From NCBI RefSeq assembly GCF_037055355.1, contig NZ_CP146350.1, positions 4,797,001 through 4,861,000 on the forward strand: DNA of 64,000 bases. Reading direction: 5' to 3'. The first letter of the stretch is position 1, and each line of letters starts with the position of its first letter. The notes under the pieces were generated by a model. It was not told where the DNA came from and did not search any database. It worked only from the letters and a program-made list of their open reading frames with translations. The translations under genes and the position numbers were made by a program. Origin of the DNA: Streptomyces sp. DG1A-41. Lineage in GTDB: Bacteria > Actinomycetota > Actinomycetes > Streptomycetales > Streptomycetaceae. Of the stretch, positions 1 to 8,122 are shown in pieces.

Positions 1-28
1 CCGGGGCCGCACGAGGCATGATCGGTGG

Positions 29-559
29 ATGCATGGTGTGGAGGACCAGTCGGGCGGTGGGAACGTGGAAGAGCCGGCGGAGATCTCGTCGCCGAAGGAG
101 GCCGCGGACAATGCGCTGGTGCTGGCGTTCGGGCGGTTGCAGGGGGCGGCGAACCGGCTGGAGTACATCCTCGGGCGGTCGCTGGAGCTGGAGTGCGGCA
201 TCAGCCATCTGATGTTCGAGGTGCTGCTCATCCTCGGGCGGGCGGGCGATCCCGGGCTGTCGATGCGGGCCATCGCCCAGGAGCAGGTGCTGACCACGGG
301 CGGGGCGACGCGTCTGGTGGACCGGATGGAGGCGGCCGGGCTGGTGGAGCGCGCCGAGGATCCCGGTGACAGGCGTGGTCGGCTGGTGCGGCTGACCCGG
401 CTGGGGGAGGAGACCACTGTGCGGGCGTCCCAGGTGCACGTGGAGAACATCCGGCGTTACTTCCTGGCGCCGCTGCCGCCCGAGGACCGGGAGCGGTTCG
501 CCGAGGACCTGCGGATCCTGAGCCACTCCGCACGGGACGAGCTGCCCCGCCTGCCCTGA
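29..559 (+). CDS. MarR family transcriptional regulator
   Basis: A 176-residue winged-helix regulator of the MarR family, expected to act as a dimeric repressor or activator that responds to small phenolic or oxidant ligands. The winged helix lies at about residues 55-115: an LSMRAIAQEQ helix, a TTGGATRLVDRME recognition helix, then a wing with GDRRGRLVRLT. Helices on both sides would form the dimer interface. Length is normal for the family. The ATG at 29 is the first in-frame start but has no strong ribosome site, so a shorter N-terminus is possible. The next genes on the same strand (DsbA-like, MBL-fold, NTF2-like) start after a 165-base gap with an imperfect palindrome, so they are plausible targets. 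The family call is firm; the ligand and targets are inferred. Confidence 0.88.
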   Translation: MHGVEDQSGGGNVEEPAEISSPKEAADNALVLAFGRLQGAANRLEYILGRSLELECGISHLMFEVLLILGRAGDPGLSMRAIAQEQVLTTGGATRLVDRMEAAGLVERAEDPGDRRGRLVRLTRLGEETTVRASQVHVENIRRYFLAPLPPEDRERFAEDLRILSHSARDELPRLP

Positions 560-648
560 ACGGTCCCTCCGGGCTGTGGGCGTGCGGCTTCGCTTATGGA
601 CTCACCGCAAGGCTGGGTGTTACAGGCGTCACACCAGCAGAGAAATAT

Positions 649-675
649 CTGAGCAGTCAGTTACTGTTTTCTCAG
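649..675. promoter_or_regulatory. Imperfect palindrome, candidate MarR operator
   Basis: Between the marR-like gene and the DsbA-like gene lies an imperfect inverted repeat: CTGAG and CAGT on the left, ACTG and CTCAG on the right, around a short AT-richer centre. Its size (27 bases) and place, about 50 bases before the next start codon, fit a MarR-family operator. There is no second copy upstream of the marR-like gene inside the window to confirm it. Confidence 0.3.
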
Positions 676-724
676 GTGAATCGCTCGCATTTCGGCGGGC
701 GCCACACCTTTGCTGGGACCTTCG

Positions 725-1369
725 ATGAAGCTCGGACCTCCGATGAAGCTCGTCTACGTCTTCGACGCCTACTGCGGCTGGTCGCACGGATTCTCCGGAA
801 CTCTGCGCGAGGTCGTCTCCCGACATCCCGCGCTGCCGGTCGAGGTGGTCTCCGGCGGTCTGTTCACCGGGCCACGCCGGGTGCCCATCCGCGAGTTCGG
901 CTACGTACAGGGCGCCAACGCCCAGATCGCCGAGCGGACCGGCGCCGAGTTCGGCGAGGGCTACGAGCGGCTGATCGCCGACGGGTCGTTCGTGATGGAC
1001 TCCGAGGCCGCCGCGCGCGGCGTCGTCGCCCTGCGCCGGGCGGCCCCCGACCGCGCGGCGGAACTGGCCGCCGCCCTCCAGCGGGCCTTCTACGTCGACG
1101 GCCTCAGCCTCTCCGACCCCGCGACCTACCGGAAGGTCGCCGAGGAGGCCCGTCTGGACGCCGACGCCGTCGTCGCCGCCTTCGACGCGCCCGAGGCGCA
1201 AAACGCGGCGGCGGACGACTTCCGCCGCTGTGCCGAGCTGGGTGTCACCGGCTTCCCCACGCTGCTCGCCGTCGACGGCGACCGAGCCGCCGCCCTGGCC
1301 CATGGCCACGCCACCGCCGACGAGATCGACCGGCGACTGGCCGACCTGAGCACCGCCCCCACCCACTGA
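725..1369 (+). CDS. DsbA-like thioredoxin-fold protein
   Basis: About 214 residues of the DsbA/FrnE-like thioredoxin superfamily. The N-terminal strand is followed by DAYCGWSHGF, which sits where DsbA-like proteins carry CxxC. Here only the first cysteine remains (C-G-W-S), so simple dithiol chemistry is unlikely; monothiol or isomerase-like roles are possible. A helical insertion follows, then the conserved GVTGFPTLLAVDG cis-proline strand near the C-terminus. No signal peptide is visible, so it is probably cytoplasmic. Three in-frame starts exist: TTG 710, ATG 725 and ATG 743. ATG 725 was chosen because a GGGACC sequence lies 6 bases before it. The MBL-fold gene follows after 26 bases, suggesting one transcript. 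Confidence 0.8.
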   Translation: MKLGPPMKLVYVFDAYCGWSHGFSGTLREVVSRHPALPVEVVSGGLFTGPRRVPIREFGYVQGANAQIAERTGAEFGEGYERLIADGSFVMDSEAAARGVVALRRAAPDRAAELAAALQRAFYVDGLSLSDPATYRKVAEEARLDADAVVAAFDAPEAQNAAADDFRRCAELGVTGFPTLLAVDGDRAAALAHGHATADEIDRRLADLSTAPTH

Positions 1370-1395
1370 ATTCCACCCCCTCCAGGAGACCCCGC

Positions 1396-2202
1396 ATGAG
1401 CACCCTCTCCTTCAAGGTCCTCGACCTCGACTTCCCGGCCGGCAGCAAGAACAAGACCGCCACGCTCGTCACCGGTGAGCATCAGGCGCTGCTGGTCGAC
1501 GCCGGCTTCACCCGCGCCGACGGCCACCGCCTCGCCGCCGAGATCCTCGACTCCGGCAAGAAGCTGACCACCGTCTTCGTCAGCCACGGCGACCCCGACT
1601 TCTACTTCGGCGCCGAGGTCCTCGCCGACGCCTTCCCCGACGCCGCCTTCGTCGCCACCCCGATCGTCATCGAGCACATCCAGCACTCCTACGAGGGCAA
1701 GCTCAAGGCATGGGCGGTCCTCGGCCCGAACCTGCCCACCCGCCTGGTCGGCCTCACCCCGCTGACCGGCGACCTCACCCTCGAAGGCCACCGCTTCGAG
1801 CTCAAGGGCGGTCCGGCCGGCCTGCCCGACCGCCACTACCTGTGGCAGGCCGAGCACCGTGCCCTCCTCGGAGGCGTCCTGCTCTTCCAGCAGGAGCACG
1901 TCTGGGTCGCCGACACCCCCACCCCCGACGACCGCTCCGCCTGGATCGACCTCCTGGACGAGATGGCCGCCCTCGACCCGCAGCTGGTCGTCCCCGGCCA
2001 CCGCCTGCCCGGCACGGCGGCCGACGCCTCGGCCATCACCGCCACCCGCGACTACCTCGTCGCCTTCGAGGAGGAGCTCGGCAAGGCGGCCGACGGCGCC
2101 GCGCTGACCGAGGCGCTGATCAAGCGTTACCCCGCCAACGGCATGCTGATCGCCGCCCAGATCGGGGCGAAGGTCGCCAAGGGCGAGATGCAGTGGGGCT
2201 GA
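1396..2202 (+). CDS. Metallo-beta-lactamase-fold hydrolase with altered metal motif
   Basis: A 268-residue protein of the metallo-beta-lactamase superfamily, seen in the pattern HQALLVDAGF, then TVFVSHGDPDFYFGAEVL, then VVPGHRLPG near the C-terminus. In typical members the second motif is HxHxDH; here it reads H-G-D-P-D-F, so the second and third histidines are Asp and Phe. Either the metal site is rebuilt with carboxylates or hydrolytic activity is lost. The start is ATG 1396, with AGGAGA about 8 bases upstream. It lies between the DsbA-like gene and an NTF2-like gene starting 5 bases after its stop, so the three are probably cotranscribed and may act on one small-molecule substrate. The fold is clear; the activity is unknown. 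Confidence 0.82.
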   Translation: MSTLSFKVLDLDFPAGSKNKTATLVTGEHQALLVDAGFTRADGHRLAAEILDSGKKLTTVFVSHGDPDFYFGAEVLADAFPDAAFVATPIVIEHIQHSYEGKLKAWAVLGPNLPTRLVGLTPLTGDLTLEGHRFELKGGPAGLPDRHYLWQAEHRALLGGVLLFQQEHVWVADTPTPDDRSAWIDLLDEMAALDPQLVVPGHRLPGTAADASAITATRDYLVAFEEELGKAADGAALTEALIKRYPANGMLIAAQIGAKVAKGEMQWG

Positions 2203-2207
2203 GCGTC

Positions 2208-2630
2208 ATGCCGTACGAGCACACCGACTTCGCGACCTCCCCGGCCCCGGCCGACGTGGTCCGCCGCCAGTACCTGGCCTCCGCGGCCGGCGACCTGGAG
2301 GCCCTGCGCGCCACCCTCGCCCCGGACGTGGAGTGGAAGGAGATGGCGGGCTTCCCTCTCGCCGGCACCTATCGCACCCCCGAAGGGGTCACCTCCCACG
2401 TCATGGAGCAGCTGGGCAAGGAGTGGGACGGCTGGACCGCGCACGACGACACCTATGTCGTCGAGGGGGAGAACGTCGTCGTCCTCGCCCGCTACACCGC
2501 GACCAACAAGGCCACCGGCAAGCCCATCGACGTGCGCGTCGCCCACCACTTCGTGGTCCGCGGCGGCCTGATCGTCCGCTTCGAACAGTTCACCGACACC
2601 GCCCTCGTCCGCGACGCCATGCGCGGCTAG
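2208..2630 (+). CDS. NTF2-like (SnoaL-type) protein
   Basis: A 140-residue alpha+beta barrel protein of the SnoaL/NTF2-like superfamily. Family features: an N-terminal helix (VVRRQYLASAAGDLEALRATLAPDVEWKEM), a central ARYTATNKATGK strand pair, and the closing VRVAHHFVVRGGLIVRFEQFTD sheet. Such proteins bind small hydrophobic ligands as isomerases, cyclases or dehydratases, or serve as binding domains. ATG 2208 lies 5 bases after the MBL-fold stop codon, pointing to translational coupling. The next gene converges on it and a strong hairpin lies between the two. No specific substrate can be read from the sequence. Confidence 0.82.
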   Translation: MPYEHTDFATSPAPADVVRRQYLASAAGDLEALRATLAPDVEWKEMAGFPLAGTYRTPEGVTSHVMEQLGKEWDGWTAHDDTYVVEGENVVVLARYTATNKATGKPIDVRVAHHFVVRGGLIVRFEQFTDTALVRDAMRG

Positions 2631-2689
2631 GCGTCCCGGACCGCTCGGCGTCCCCGAGCAGCAGGGACGAGCGCGCGGATCGAAGGCGA

Positions 2690-2721
2690 AGGCGCCCGGT
2701 GACATCAGTCTCCGGGCGCCT
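2690..2721. terminator. Bidirectional hairpin terminator
   Basis: Perfect 10-base arms (AGGCGCCCGG and its complement CCGGGCGCCT) enclose a 12-base loop and are followed by TTTGG. It lies between the convergent NTF2-like gene (stop 2630) and the FG-GAP gene (stop 2758), so it can serve both strands. Confidence 0.75.
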
Positions 2722-2757
2722 TTGGAGGGGTGACTCACCGCCTGCGAAAGGAACTCG

Positions 2758-5700
2758 TCACGAAAGGGACTTGTAGCCGCTCCAGCCGCTCGCGATCTGC
2801 GCCCGCGGACCGAACGATCCCTTTCCGTCCCCGCTGTTGCGCCACACGTTGCCGCTGGTGTCGCGGGAGACCAGGTCCGGCCTGCCGTCGTCCGTGATGT
2901 CGCCGACGCCGACGACCGTGTTGTACGAGCCGCCCCAGTTCGACAGCACCTTGACGCGGGCCGCGAACGTGCCGTCGCCCTTGCCGTTGTAGCGGTAGAG
3001 GTTGTTGGACGTGTCCTGGGCCAGGAGGTCCGCCTTGCCGTCGCTGGTGATGTCGCCGGTGCCGACGATCTTCTTGTAGCCCTTCCAGTTGTCGTAGAGC
3101 TTGACGCGGGAGGCGAGCCTGCCGTCGCTCGTTCCCTTGTAGAGGTAGACCGCTCCGGTGGAGGAGTTCCTCGCGATCAGGTCCGGGCGGCCGTCACCGC
3201 TCACGTCGCCGGGCGACGTCAGGGCGTTGTACTGCGTCCAGCCGCTGGTCGCGAGGGTCGTGTACGACGTCGACGGCTTGACCGCCGCCCCGCAGCCCGG
3301 CTTGTACAGCCGCAGCGCGCCGCTGCTGTAGCGCACGAGGACGTCGTTGCAGCGGTCGCCGCTGAGGTCGCCGAAGGGGATCGCAGTGATGGTCGTCGGC
3401 CAGCCGGTGCCCGTGTACTTGTCGCCGAACTTGCCCGTCCCCGTGCCGCTGTGGAAGGTCAGCCCGCCCGAGGTGTTGAGGGTGAGCAGGTCGCCGCGGC
3501 CGTCCGGGCCGTCGGGGCTGACGAAGTCGTGGCGCACGGCGGCGCCGCGTTGCAGGTAGCCCTTGCCGCTGGTCACAGTGGCTGCCGCGGCGGTGCCGAG
3601 GCCGGTCGCCTTCAGGGTCCAGGTGAAGGGGCCGTTGGGGAAGTGACTCCCGCTCGCCGTCTTGCCGTTCCAGGTCGCGCTCAGCCGGTCCGGGGTCGCG
3701 CCGCCGGTGAGCGTGCGGGTGGCCTTGCCGTTCGCGCCGCTCTGGACCGAGGTGAAGGTGAGAGACCAGGAGGTGACCGGGCGGGACAGCACCCAGTGGC
3801 CCTCGAAGGGCACGTTCGGGTCCACGTAGTCGTTGGCCGACGTCTCGAAGGACGTCACGGCGGACGGGGCGATGCCCGTCGTGGTGACGTGCGTGCGCTC
3901 GTAGTCGTCGAACCAGGCGACCAGGCCGGTGTACTCGTCGACCGTCCAGCGGTAACGGCGGTCCGCCATCAGGCCCTTGTCGGCCAGGTCGGAGGCGATC
4001 GTACGGGTGGTGCCGGTGGCCGCCTCGGTGAGGACCAGGGTGCCGGTGGCGTGGTCGTGGCGGACCGTGAAGCCGTCGCCGAGGAGGACATCACCCGGGG
4101 TCACCGCCGTCGACGTACCCGCCTTGGTGTCGTACACGCCCGCCGAGTCGGTCCCGCACGCCCAGTACACCCAGCGGCCCGCCGCCTGGAGCTCGCTCGG
4201 CACGCAGGCCAGGCCCGGGACGGCCACCGTGGCGAGCGTCTTCTCCAGCGGGATGCTGTACGAGGTGAGCGTGCCGGCGGTGGTGGTGGCGCTCCACAGG
4301 GTGGAGCCGTTCAGGGCCGCGGCGCGCACCGACCGCTTCAGCTTCTGGCCCTGGCCGAACTCGCCGACGTACTGCGCCGGGGTGGTGCCGCCGGAGTTGT
4401 AGACGGCGTAGTCGTCACCGGCGTCGACGATCGTGCCGCCCGTGGTGCCGAACTCCAGCTCGTGGCCGCCGATGGCGACCAGCCGGTCCTGCTTCAGCTC
4501 CGCGTCGTAGTAGTAGTTGCCGAGGTAGACGTCCTCGGCGTCGAGGTTCCCCCACAGCGCCGCGCAAGTGGTGTCGGCGTACGGGCATACCGGGCTGTAG
4601 ACCTTGCCGCTGTCCGTGGCGTCCGAGGCCGTCAGCTCGGTGGAGCCGTTGGTGGTGAGGGTGCGCACGGACGTGAGGTGCGCGGCGGTGTCGGGGTCGT
4701 CCGCTGCGACGCGCAGGCGGCCACGGCTGAGCGCGAGGCCCGTCTTGGCGTTCTCCACCGCCGGGGACCGGTACACCTTCTCCAGCTTCAGCGAGCCGTC
4801 CTCGGCCTGGCTCACCCGCTGCACCCACCAGTCGGTGGCGCCGGTGCCGCCGGTGACCAGCGCGGTGCCGTCACTGGCCGCCAGGGCGTACTCGCCGGCG
4901 CTCGTCAGCAGGGTCTGCTGCACGGACGGGTCGTTGACGTCGACCGCGAGCAGCTTCGAGCCCAGCGAGCTCGAGGACAGCGGCAGCAGCAGCCAGTCGC
5001 CGATCAGGACCGGAGGGCCGTCGAGCGCGCCCGGGTGCGAGGGCAGGGAGACGACCTGCTCGGCGGCGGTGAGGTCGGTGCGGGACTTCAGGTGCAGCTC
5101 GGCGAGGCCGTCGTCGTACCAGCCGATGCGGTCCGCGCTCATCACGAACCTCGGGCTGTTGTCGGCGCCCGGGAAGACCTGGGTGCTCACGGCCGACTCG
5201 ATGTCGATGTAGTGGAGCGAGCCGAAGGTGCTGTTCTTCACGAACAGGCCTGAGGAGTCCGCCGCGAGGACATCCTCGCTCCCCACGCTCGTCGCGTCAC
5301 CGGTGACCTTGCGGACGCGCCACGCGCCGTCGACCTTGTCGATCAGGGAGTGGGTGGTGACGATCGTGTCGCCGGCGAGGGCCCGGTAGTAGCCCTGGCC
5401 GTACTGGACGGAGCCGTTCCAGGTCACCTTCTTGGACGTGGCCGTCGCCGGGTCCCAGAGGGTGGCGTACGCGTCGCTGGTCGTGGTCGGCAGGGCGACC
5501 AGGTCGCTGTCCGAGCCGTACCAGGCGTTACGGCACACGGAGCCGATGGACGTGCAGCCGGTGCCCGGGGTGTAGACGCCGCCGGCGTTCTCCACGGTCA
5601 CGGTCTTGCCGGTCGCGTAGTCGGTCCACAGCAGTCCGGTCCTGCCGGTCTGCCGGTGCAGGAAGCCGGTGTCGCCCGCGACGTACGGGCGGTCGGTGCG

Positions 5701-5871
5701 TGGTGTGGTGGAGCTGGGGTCGACCAGCGTGATCGCGGTGGTCCCGGCTTCGGCCGCTTCCGCAAAGCCGCCGCCCTCCGACAGGACGACGACGGACGCG
5801 GCCGCGACGGCGACCGCGAGCGAGGAGACGGCGGCGGCAAGTCCGCCCCGTCTCAGGGCGTGTCTGCCCAC
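2758..5871 (-). CDS. Secreted FG-GAP/VCBS-repeat protein
   Basis: A 1037-residue exported protein. GTG 5871 is preferred over the upstream ATG 5910 because GGGGAGGGAA lies 7-9 bases before it and it gives a proper signal peptide: GRHALRRGG, then a hydrophobic run of Ala and Val. Roughly residues 45-650 form a long beta-rich region with repeated W, Y and G strands, probably a propeller. Residues about 650-790 look like an immunoglobulin-like strand region containing NGPFTWTLKATG. The last 230 residues hold four FG-GAP repeats with Ca-binding cores such as GDLSGDRCNDV, GDVSGDGRPDL, GDITSDGKADL and GDITDDGRPDL. These repeats usually form an integrin-like propeller for adhesion or ligand binding. 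No catalytic motif was seen. It is monocistronic, with its own terminator downstream. Confidence 0.85.
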   Translation of the reverse strand: MGRHALRRGGLAAAVSSLAVAVAAASVVVLSEGGGFAEAAEAGTTAITLVDPSSTTPRTDRPYVAGDTGFLHRQTGRTGLLWTDYATGKTVTVENAGGVYTPGTGCTSIGSVCRNAWYGSDSDLVALPTTTSDAYATLWDPATATSKKVTWNGSVQYGQGYYRALAGDTIVTTHSLIDKVDGAWRVRKVTGDATSVGSEDVLAADSSGLFVKNSTFGSLHYIDIESAVSTQVFPGADNSPRFVMSADRIGWYDDGLAELHLKSRTDLTAAEQVVSLPSHPGALDGPPVLIGDWLLLPLSSSSLGSKLLAVDVNDPSVQQTLLTSAGEYALAASDGTALVTGGTGATDWWVQRVSQAEDGSLKLEKVYRSPAVENAKTGLALSRGRLRVAADDPDTAAHLTSVRTLTTNGSTELTASDATDSGKVYSPVCPYADTTCAALWGNLDAEDVYLGNYYYDAELKQDRLVAIGGHELEFGTTGGTIVDAGDDYAVYNSGGTTPAQYVGEFGQGQKLKRSVRAAALNGSTLWSATTTAGTLTSYSIPLEKTLATVAVPGLACVPSELQAAGRWVYWACGTDSAGVYDTKAGTSTAVTPGDVLLGDGFTVRHDHATGTLVLTEAATGTTRTIASDLADKGLMADRRYRWTVDEYTGLVAWFDDYERTHVTTTGIAPSAVTSFETSANDYVDPNVPFEGHWVLSRPVTSWSLTFTSVQSGANGKATRTLTGGATPDRLSATWNGKTASGSHFPNGPFTWTLKATGLGTAAAATVTSGKGYLQRGAAVRHDFVSPDGPDGRGDLLTLNTSGGLTFHSGTGTGKFGDKYTGTGWPTTITAIPFGDLSGDRCNDVLVRYSSGALRLYKPGCGAAVKPSTSYTTLATSGWTQYNALTSPGDVSGDGRPDLIARNSSTGAVYLYKGTSDGRLASRVKLYDNWKGYKKIVGTGDITSDGKADLLAQDTSNNLYRYNGKGDGTFAARVKVLSNWGGSYNTVVGVGDITDDGRPDLVSRDTSGNVWRNSGDGKGSFGPRAQIASGWSGYKSLS

Positions 5872-6246
5872 GTGATGTTCCCTCCCCTGCGAGGGTCCGC
5901 GCCCTCGCACAAGTGGCCGAAATCGTACCAGGGGTGGTGGCGGAGAGGCGATGCTCGCGCAGGTGAAAGGGAGGCAGGCTTTGCCCCCGACCTGCTCTTG
6001 CCGGACCGGCGAACTACCGAGCGGAAAATAACGGGTTGGAGATCTGCACGCCTAAGCGCGGGCGGAGCGCCATTCGGCAGACCATCGGATGCGAATTCCC
6101 GGCCCAGGATCCCGTGGCGTCTCAAACAGCGAGAGTGTCCGAGGAGCGGAACGGCCGTTGCGGCAAGGTCACGCGCACATTCACATTGCAGCGGGCCCTT
6201 CCCGGCAGGGAACGTGCTGAACGGCCCGGGTCCACGACCGGCGCAG
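5872..6246. other. Gene-free stretch with promoter of the FG-GAP gene
   Basis: About 375 bases between the FG-GAP gene and an SDR remnant. Only the FG-GAP ribosome site is clear, just upstream of 5871. The part from 6000 to 6190 is less GC-rich than its surroundings. No coding homology was recognised; the lost 5' half of the SDR gene would have lain here. Confidence 0.4.
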
Positions 6247-6734
6247 GCCACGGACGTCACCGTCGCGGACGTCGACTCCGCGCTGGAGGCGACCGTGTCG
6301 CCGCACATCCGGCTGGTCTCACTCGCGCTGCCCGCCATGCGGGCGCGCGATTGGGGCCGCGTCCTCGCCGTGGGCTCCAGCGGTGTCGCCGTTCCCCTGG
6401 CCAACCTCGCGCTGTCCAATCTGGCCGGTCCGCGCCGGCCGGTTGCCTCAAGACGCCGGCCGCCGAGGTCGCCGCGGACGGCGTGACGGTCAACCTCCTG
6501 CTGCCGGGCCGGATCAGGACCGACCGCACCGCGGCGACCGATGCCGCGAACGCCGAGCGCACGCACCGCGCCGTGGCCGACGTGGAACGGGAGTCGGTCG
6601 CCGCGATCCCCGCCGGCCGCTACGGCCACGTCAACGAGTTCGGCGCCACCGCCGCGTTCCTGTGCAGCGCGCCGGCGTCGTACGTGACCGGAGTCGCCCT
6701 GTGGTGCGACGGCGGCCTCGTGCGCAGCCTGTGA
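6247..6734 (+). pseudogene. Short-chain dehydrogenase remnant, 5'-truncated and frameshifted
   Basis: The C-terminal two thirds of an SDR oxidoreductase. The first reading frame encodes DVTVADVDSALEATVSPHIR, then RDWGRVLAVGSSG (the active-site Ser strand) and LANLALSNLA. Homology then jumps one frame to CLKTPAAEVAADGVTVNLLLPG, GRYGHVNEFGATAAFLCS and the terminal CDGGLVRSL. One missing C near 6427, in CTGGCCGGTCC, accounts for the jump. The N-terminal Rossmann motif TGxxxGIG is absent, and nothing upstream encodes it. This is therefore a dead gene rather than only a sequencing slip. The usual Tyr of the YxxxK motif also appears to be replaced (LSN...CLK), as in some SDR subfamilies. Confidence 0.72.
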
Positions 6735-7580
6735 GGCCCTGCCGCCTTCTCCCGCATGACGGCGGCCCGGCGGTCTCGGGCACGACGAGCACGAGGGACC
6801 CCCGCCTGACACACCTGGCCGACCGGGACGACGAACAACGTCAAAGGCGCTTCGGTTCCTGGCCGTCGCCTCCGGCCCGGCGCAACGCCGATGGAGGACA
6901 GGCCCTTGGTCGGTCGACGATCCCCTGTGCCGCCCGACACCTGCCTCGGTGAGGACGGCGAGCCGCCTCCGACCAGCGCAGTACTCCAAGGCAGCGGTGC
7001 CGGGGCGCCGCGCATGCTGCGCCCCGGGCCGGCTTCATGCGCCGGAGCATCACGCTCTCCGCGGATCAGCCGCAGGGGACGGCGGGTGCCGGTGTGACGT
7101 GGCGCGTCAGCAGGGCGTGCGTCACCGGACGAGTGCCCCGTCACGACATGTCCGATGAAGGGCAGGATGTGAAGGTCGTGTGGCCGCACCTCGTGAACCG
7201 GCCGACGATTCCGGCGAGCGCTGGCTCAGGGGACATAAATGTGCCCCTTCTTTGGGGTAATGACAGCTTCGCGCCAACTCCACTTCGGTTTTCAGGCTCT
7301 CTTGACCTGCAAACGCTCAGTTAACCCCGCAAACGGCTTTGCCGAGTTAACGTGTTCTTGACTGTCCTTTGACCGATCGTTGGTGCACATAAAAGGTAAT
7401 GGGCTGCCTTGAGGGGGGTTCATGTTCCGAAGTGCGAAGCCCCGGACCGCCCGAGATGGACGGCAGCCCACTCGCCAGCCGCTCTGCAGGTCTTCCGCTG
7501 CCGAGCCGTAGAGCACTCCACACCCCCGTGCCCGGTAAGTCCGACGCGCACCCCACGGCGCGCCAGGAGGTCACCACACC
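6735..7580. other. Gene-free stretch with promoter and leader of the carbonic anhydrase operon
   Basis: About 850 bases without a convincing gene. From 7220 to 7400 the composition becomes clearly AT-richer, with several TTGAC-like hexamers (for example in TCTTGACCTGCAAACG and TTTGACCGATCG) and a TAAAAG-like hexamer near 7390. This looks like the promoter zone of the downstream operon. It is followed by roughly 190 bases of potential leader with a long-range pairing (see 7401-7469). Confidence 0.4.
7401..7469 (+). promoter_or_regulatory. Possible structured 5' leader of the carbonic anhydrase operon
   Basis: GGGCTGCC at 7401-7408 is perfectly complementary to GGCAGCCC at 7462-7469. Between them, a GGGGTTC segment can pair with GAAGCCCC. 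Nested pairing in a leader upstream of the start at 7581 could be an RNA regulatory structure. It does not match any riboswitch class I can name, so this is only a structural suggestion. Confidence 0.3.
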
Positions 7581-8108
7581 ATGCAGCCCCTCATCGACAA
7601 CGCCCGCTTATTCGGACACCGCCCTGAGAGGTTCGCTCGCCTCGCCGAGGGCCAGTCCAACTATGCCCGGCCCGGCGAGCTCTTCGAGCTGCGTACCGCG
7701 GGCCACGTCGTCCCGCCGCATGCCACCGCCACCCCCACTGCCGGGAAGGCCACGATCGAGTACGCCGTGCAGGTGCTCAGCGTCAGACACGTCGTGGTGT
7801 GTGGTCACTCCCACTGCGGCCCCGACGGCGCGGTGGTGCGGCGCAACGACCTGGCCGCCGTACCGGCCGTGCGCGACTGGCTCGTGCACACCGCGGACGA
7901 GCCCAGGTGCTCCGGCACCAGCGACCCGATGGTTGCCGAGGCCGTGCAGAACCACGTGCTCACGCAGTTGGAGCGGCTACGCGCCCACCCGTGCATCGAA
8001 AGGCGCCTGGAAGCGGGTGTACCTCAGCTGCACGGCTGGTACTACGAGGTCCACAGGGGCAGCGTGCGTGAGCACCCGGCAGGACCCGGCACCTTCGAGA
8101 TGCTGTGA
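7581..8108 (+). CDS. Beta-class carbonic anhydrase lacking the first zinc-ligand loop
   Basis: A 175-residue protein matching beta carbonic anhydrases, which interconvert CO2 and bicarbonate with a Zn held by two Cys and one His. The second half of the site is intact: GHSHCG supplies H76 and C79. PGELFELRTAG and the AxIEYAV helix are also present. The family loop with CxDSR, which carries the first Zn Cys and the catalytic Asp/Arg pair, is missing. The sequence runs LAEGQSNYARPGELF, where family members have about 17-20 more residues between LAEGQS and RPGELF. This looks like an in-frame internal deletion, so activity is doubtful. The gene overlaps or abuts the SulP gene, the usual CA/SulP pairing for bicarbonate or sulfate transport. 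ATG 7581 has GGAGG about 10 bases upstream. Confidence 0.83.
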   Translation: MQPLIDNARLFGHRPERFARLAEGQSNYARPGELFELRTAGHVVPPHATATPTAGKATIEYAVQVLSVRHVVVCGHSHCGPDGAVVRRNDLAAVPAVRDWLVHTADEPRCSGTSDPMVAEAVQNHVLTQLERLRAHPCIERRLEAGVPQLHGWYYEVHRGSVREHPAGPGTFEML

Positions 8109-8122
8109 GGGAGTTGGTGACC

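Noticed and set aside
7401..7580. Leader as a known riboswitch (c-di-AMP, SAM or glycine class)
   Set aside because: I could not match the conserved core bases of these classes; only generic pairing is visible.
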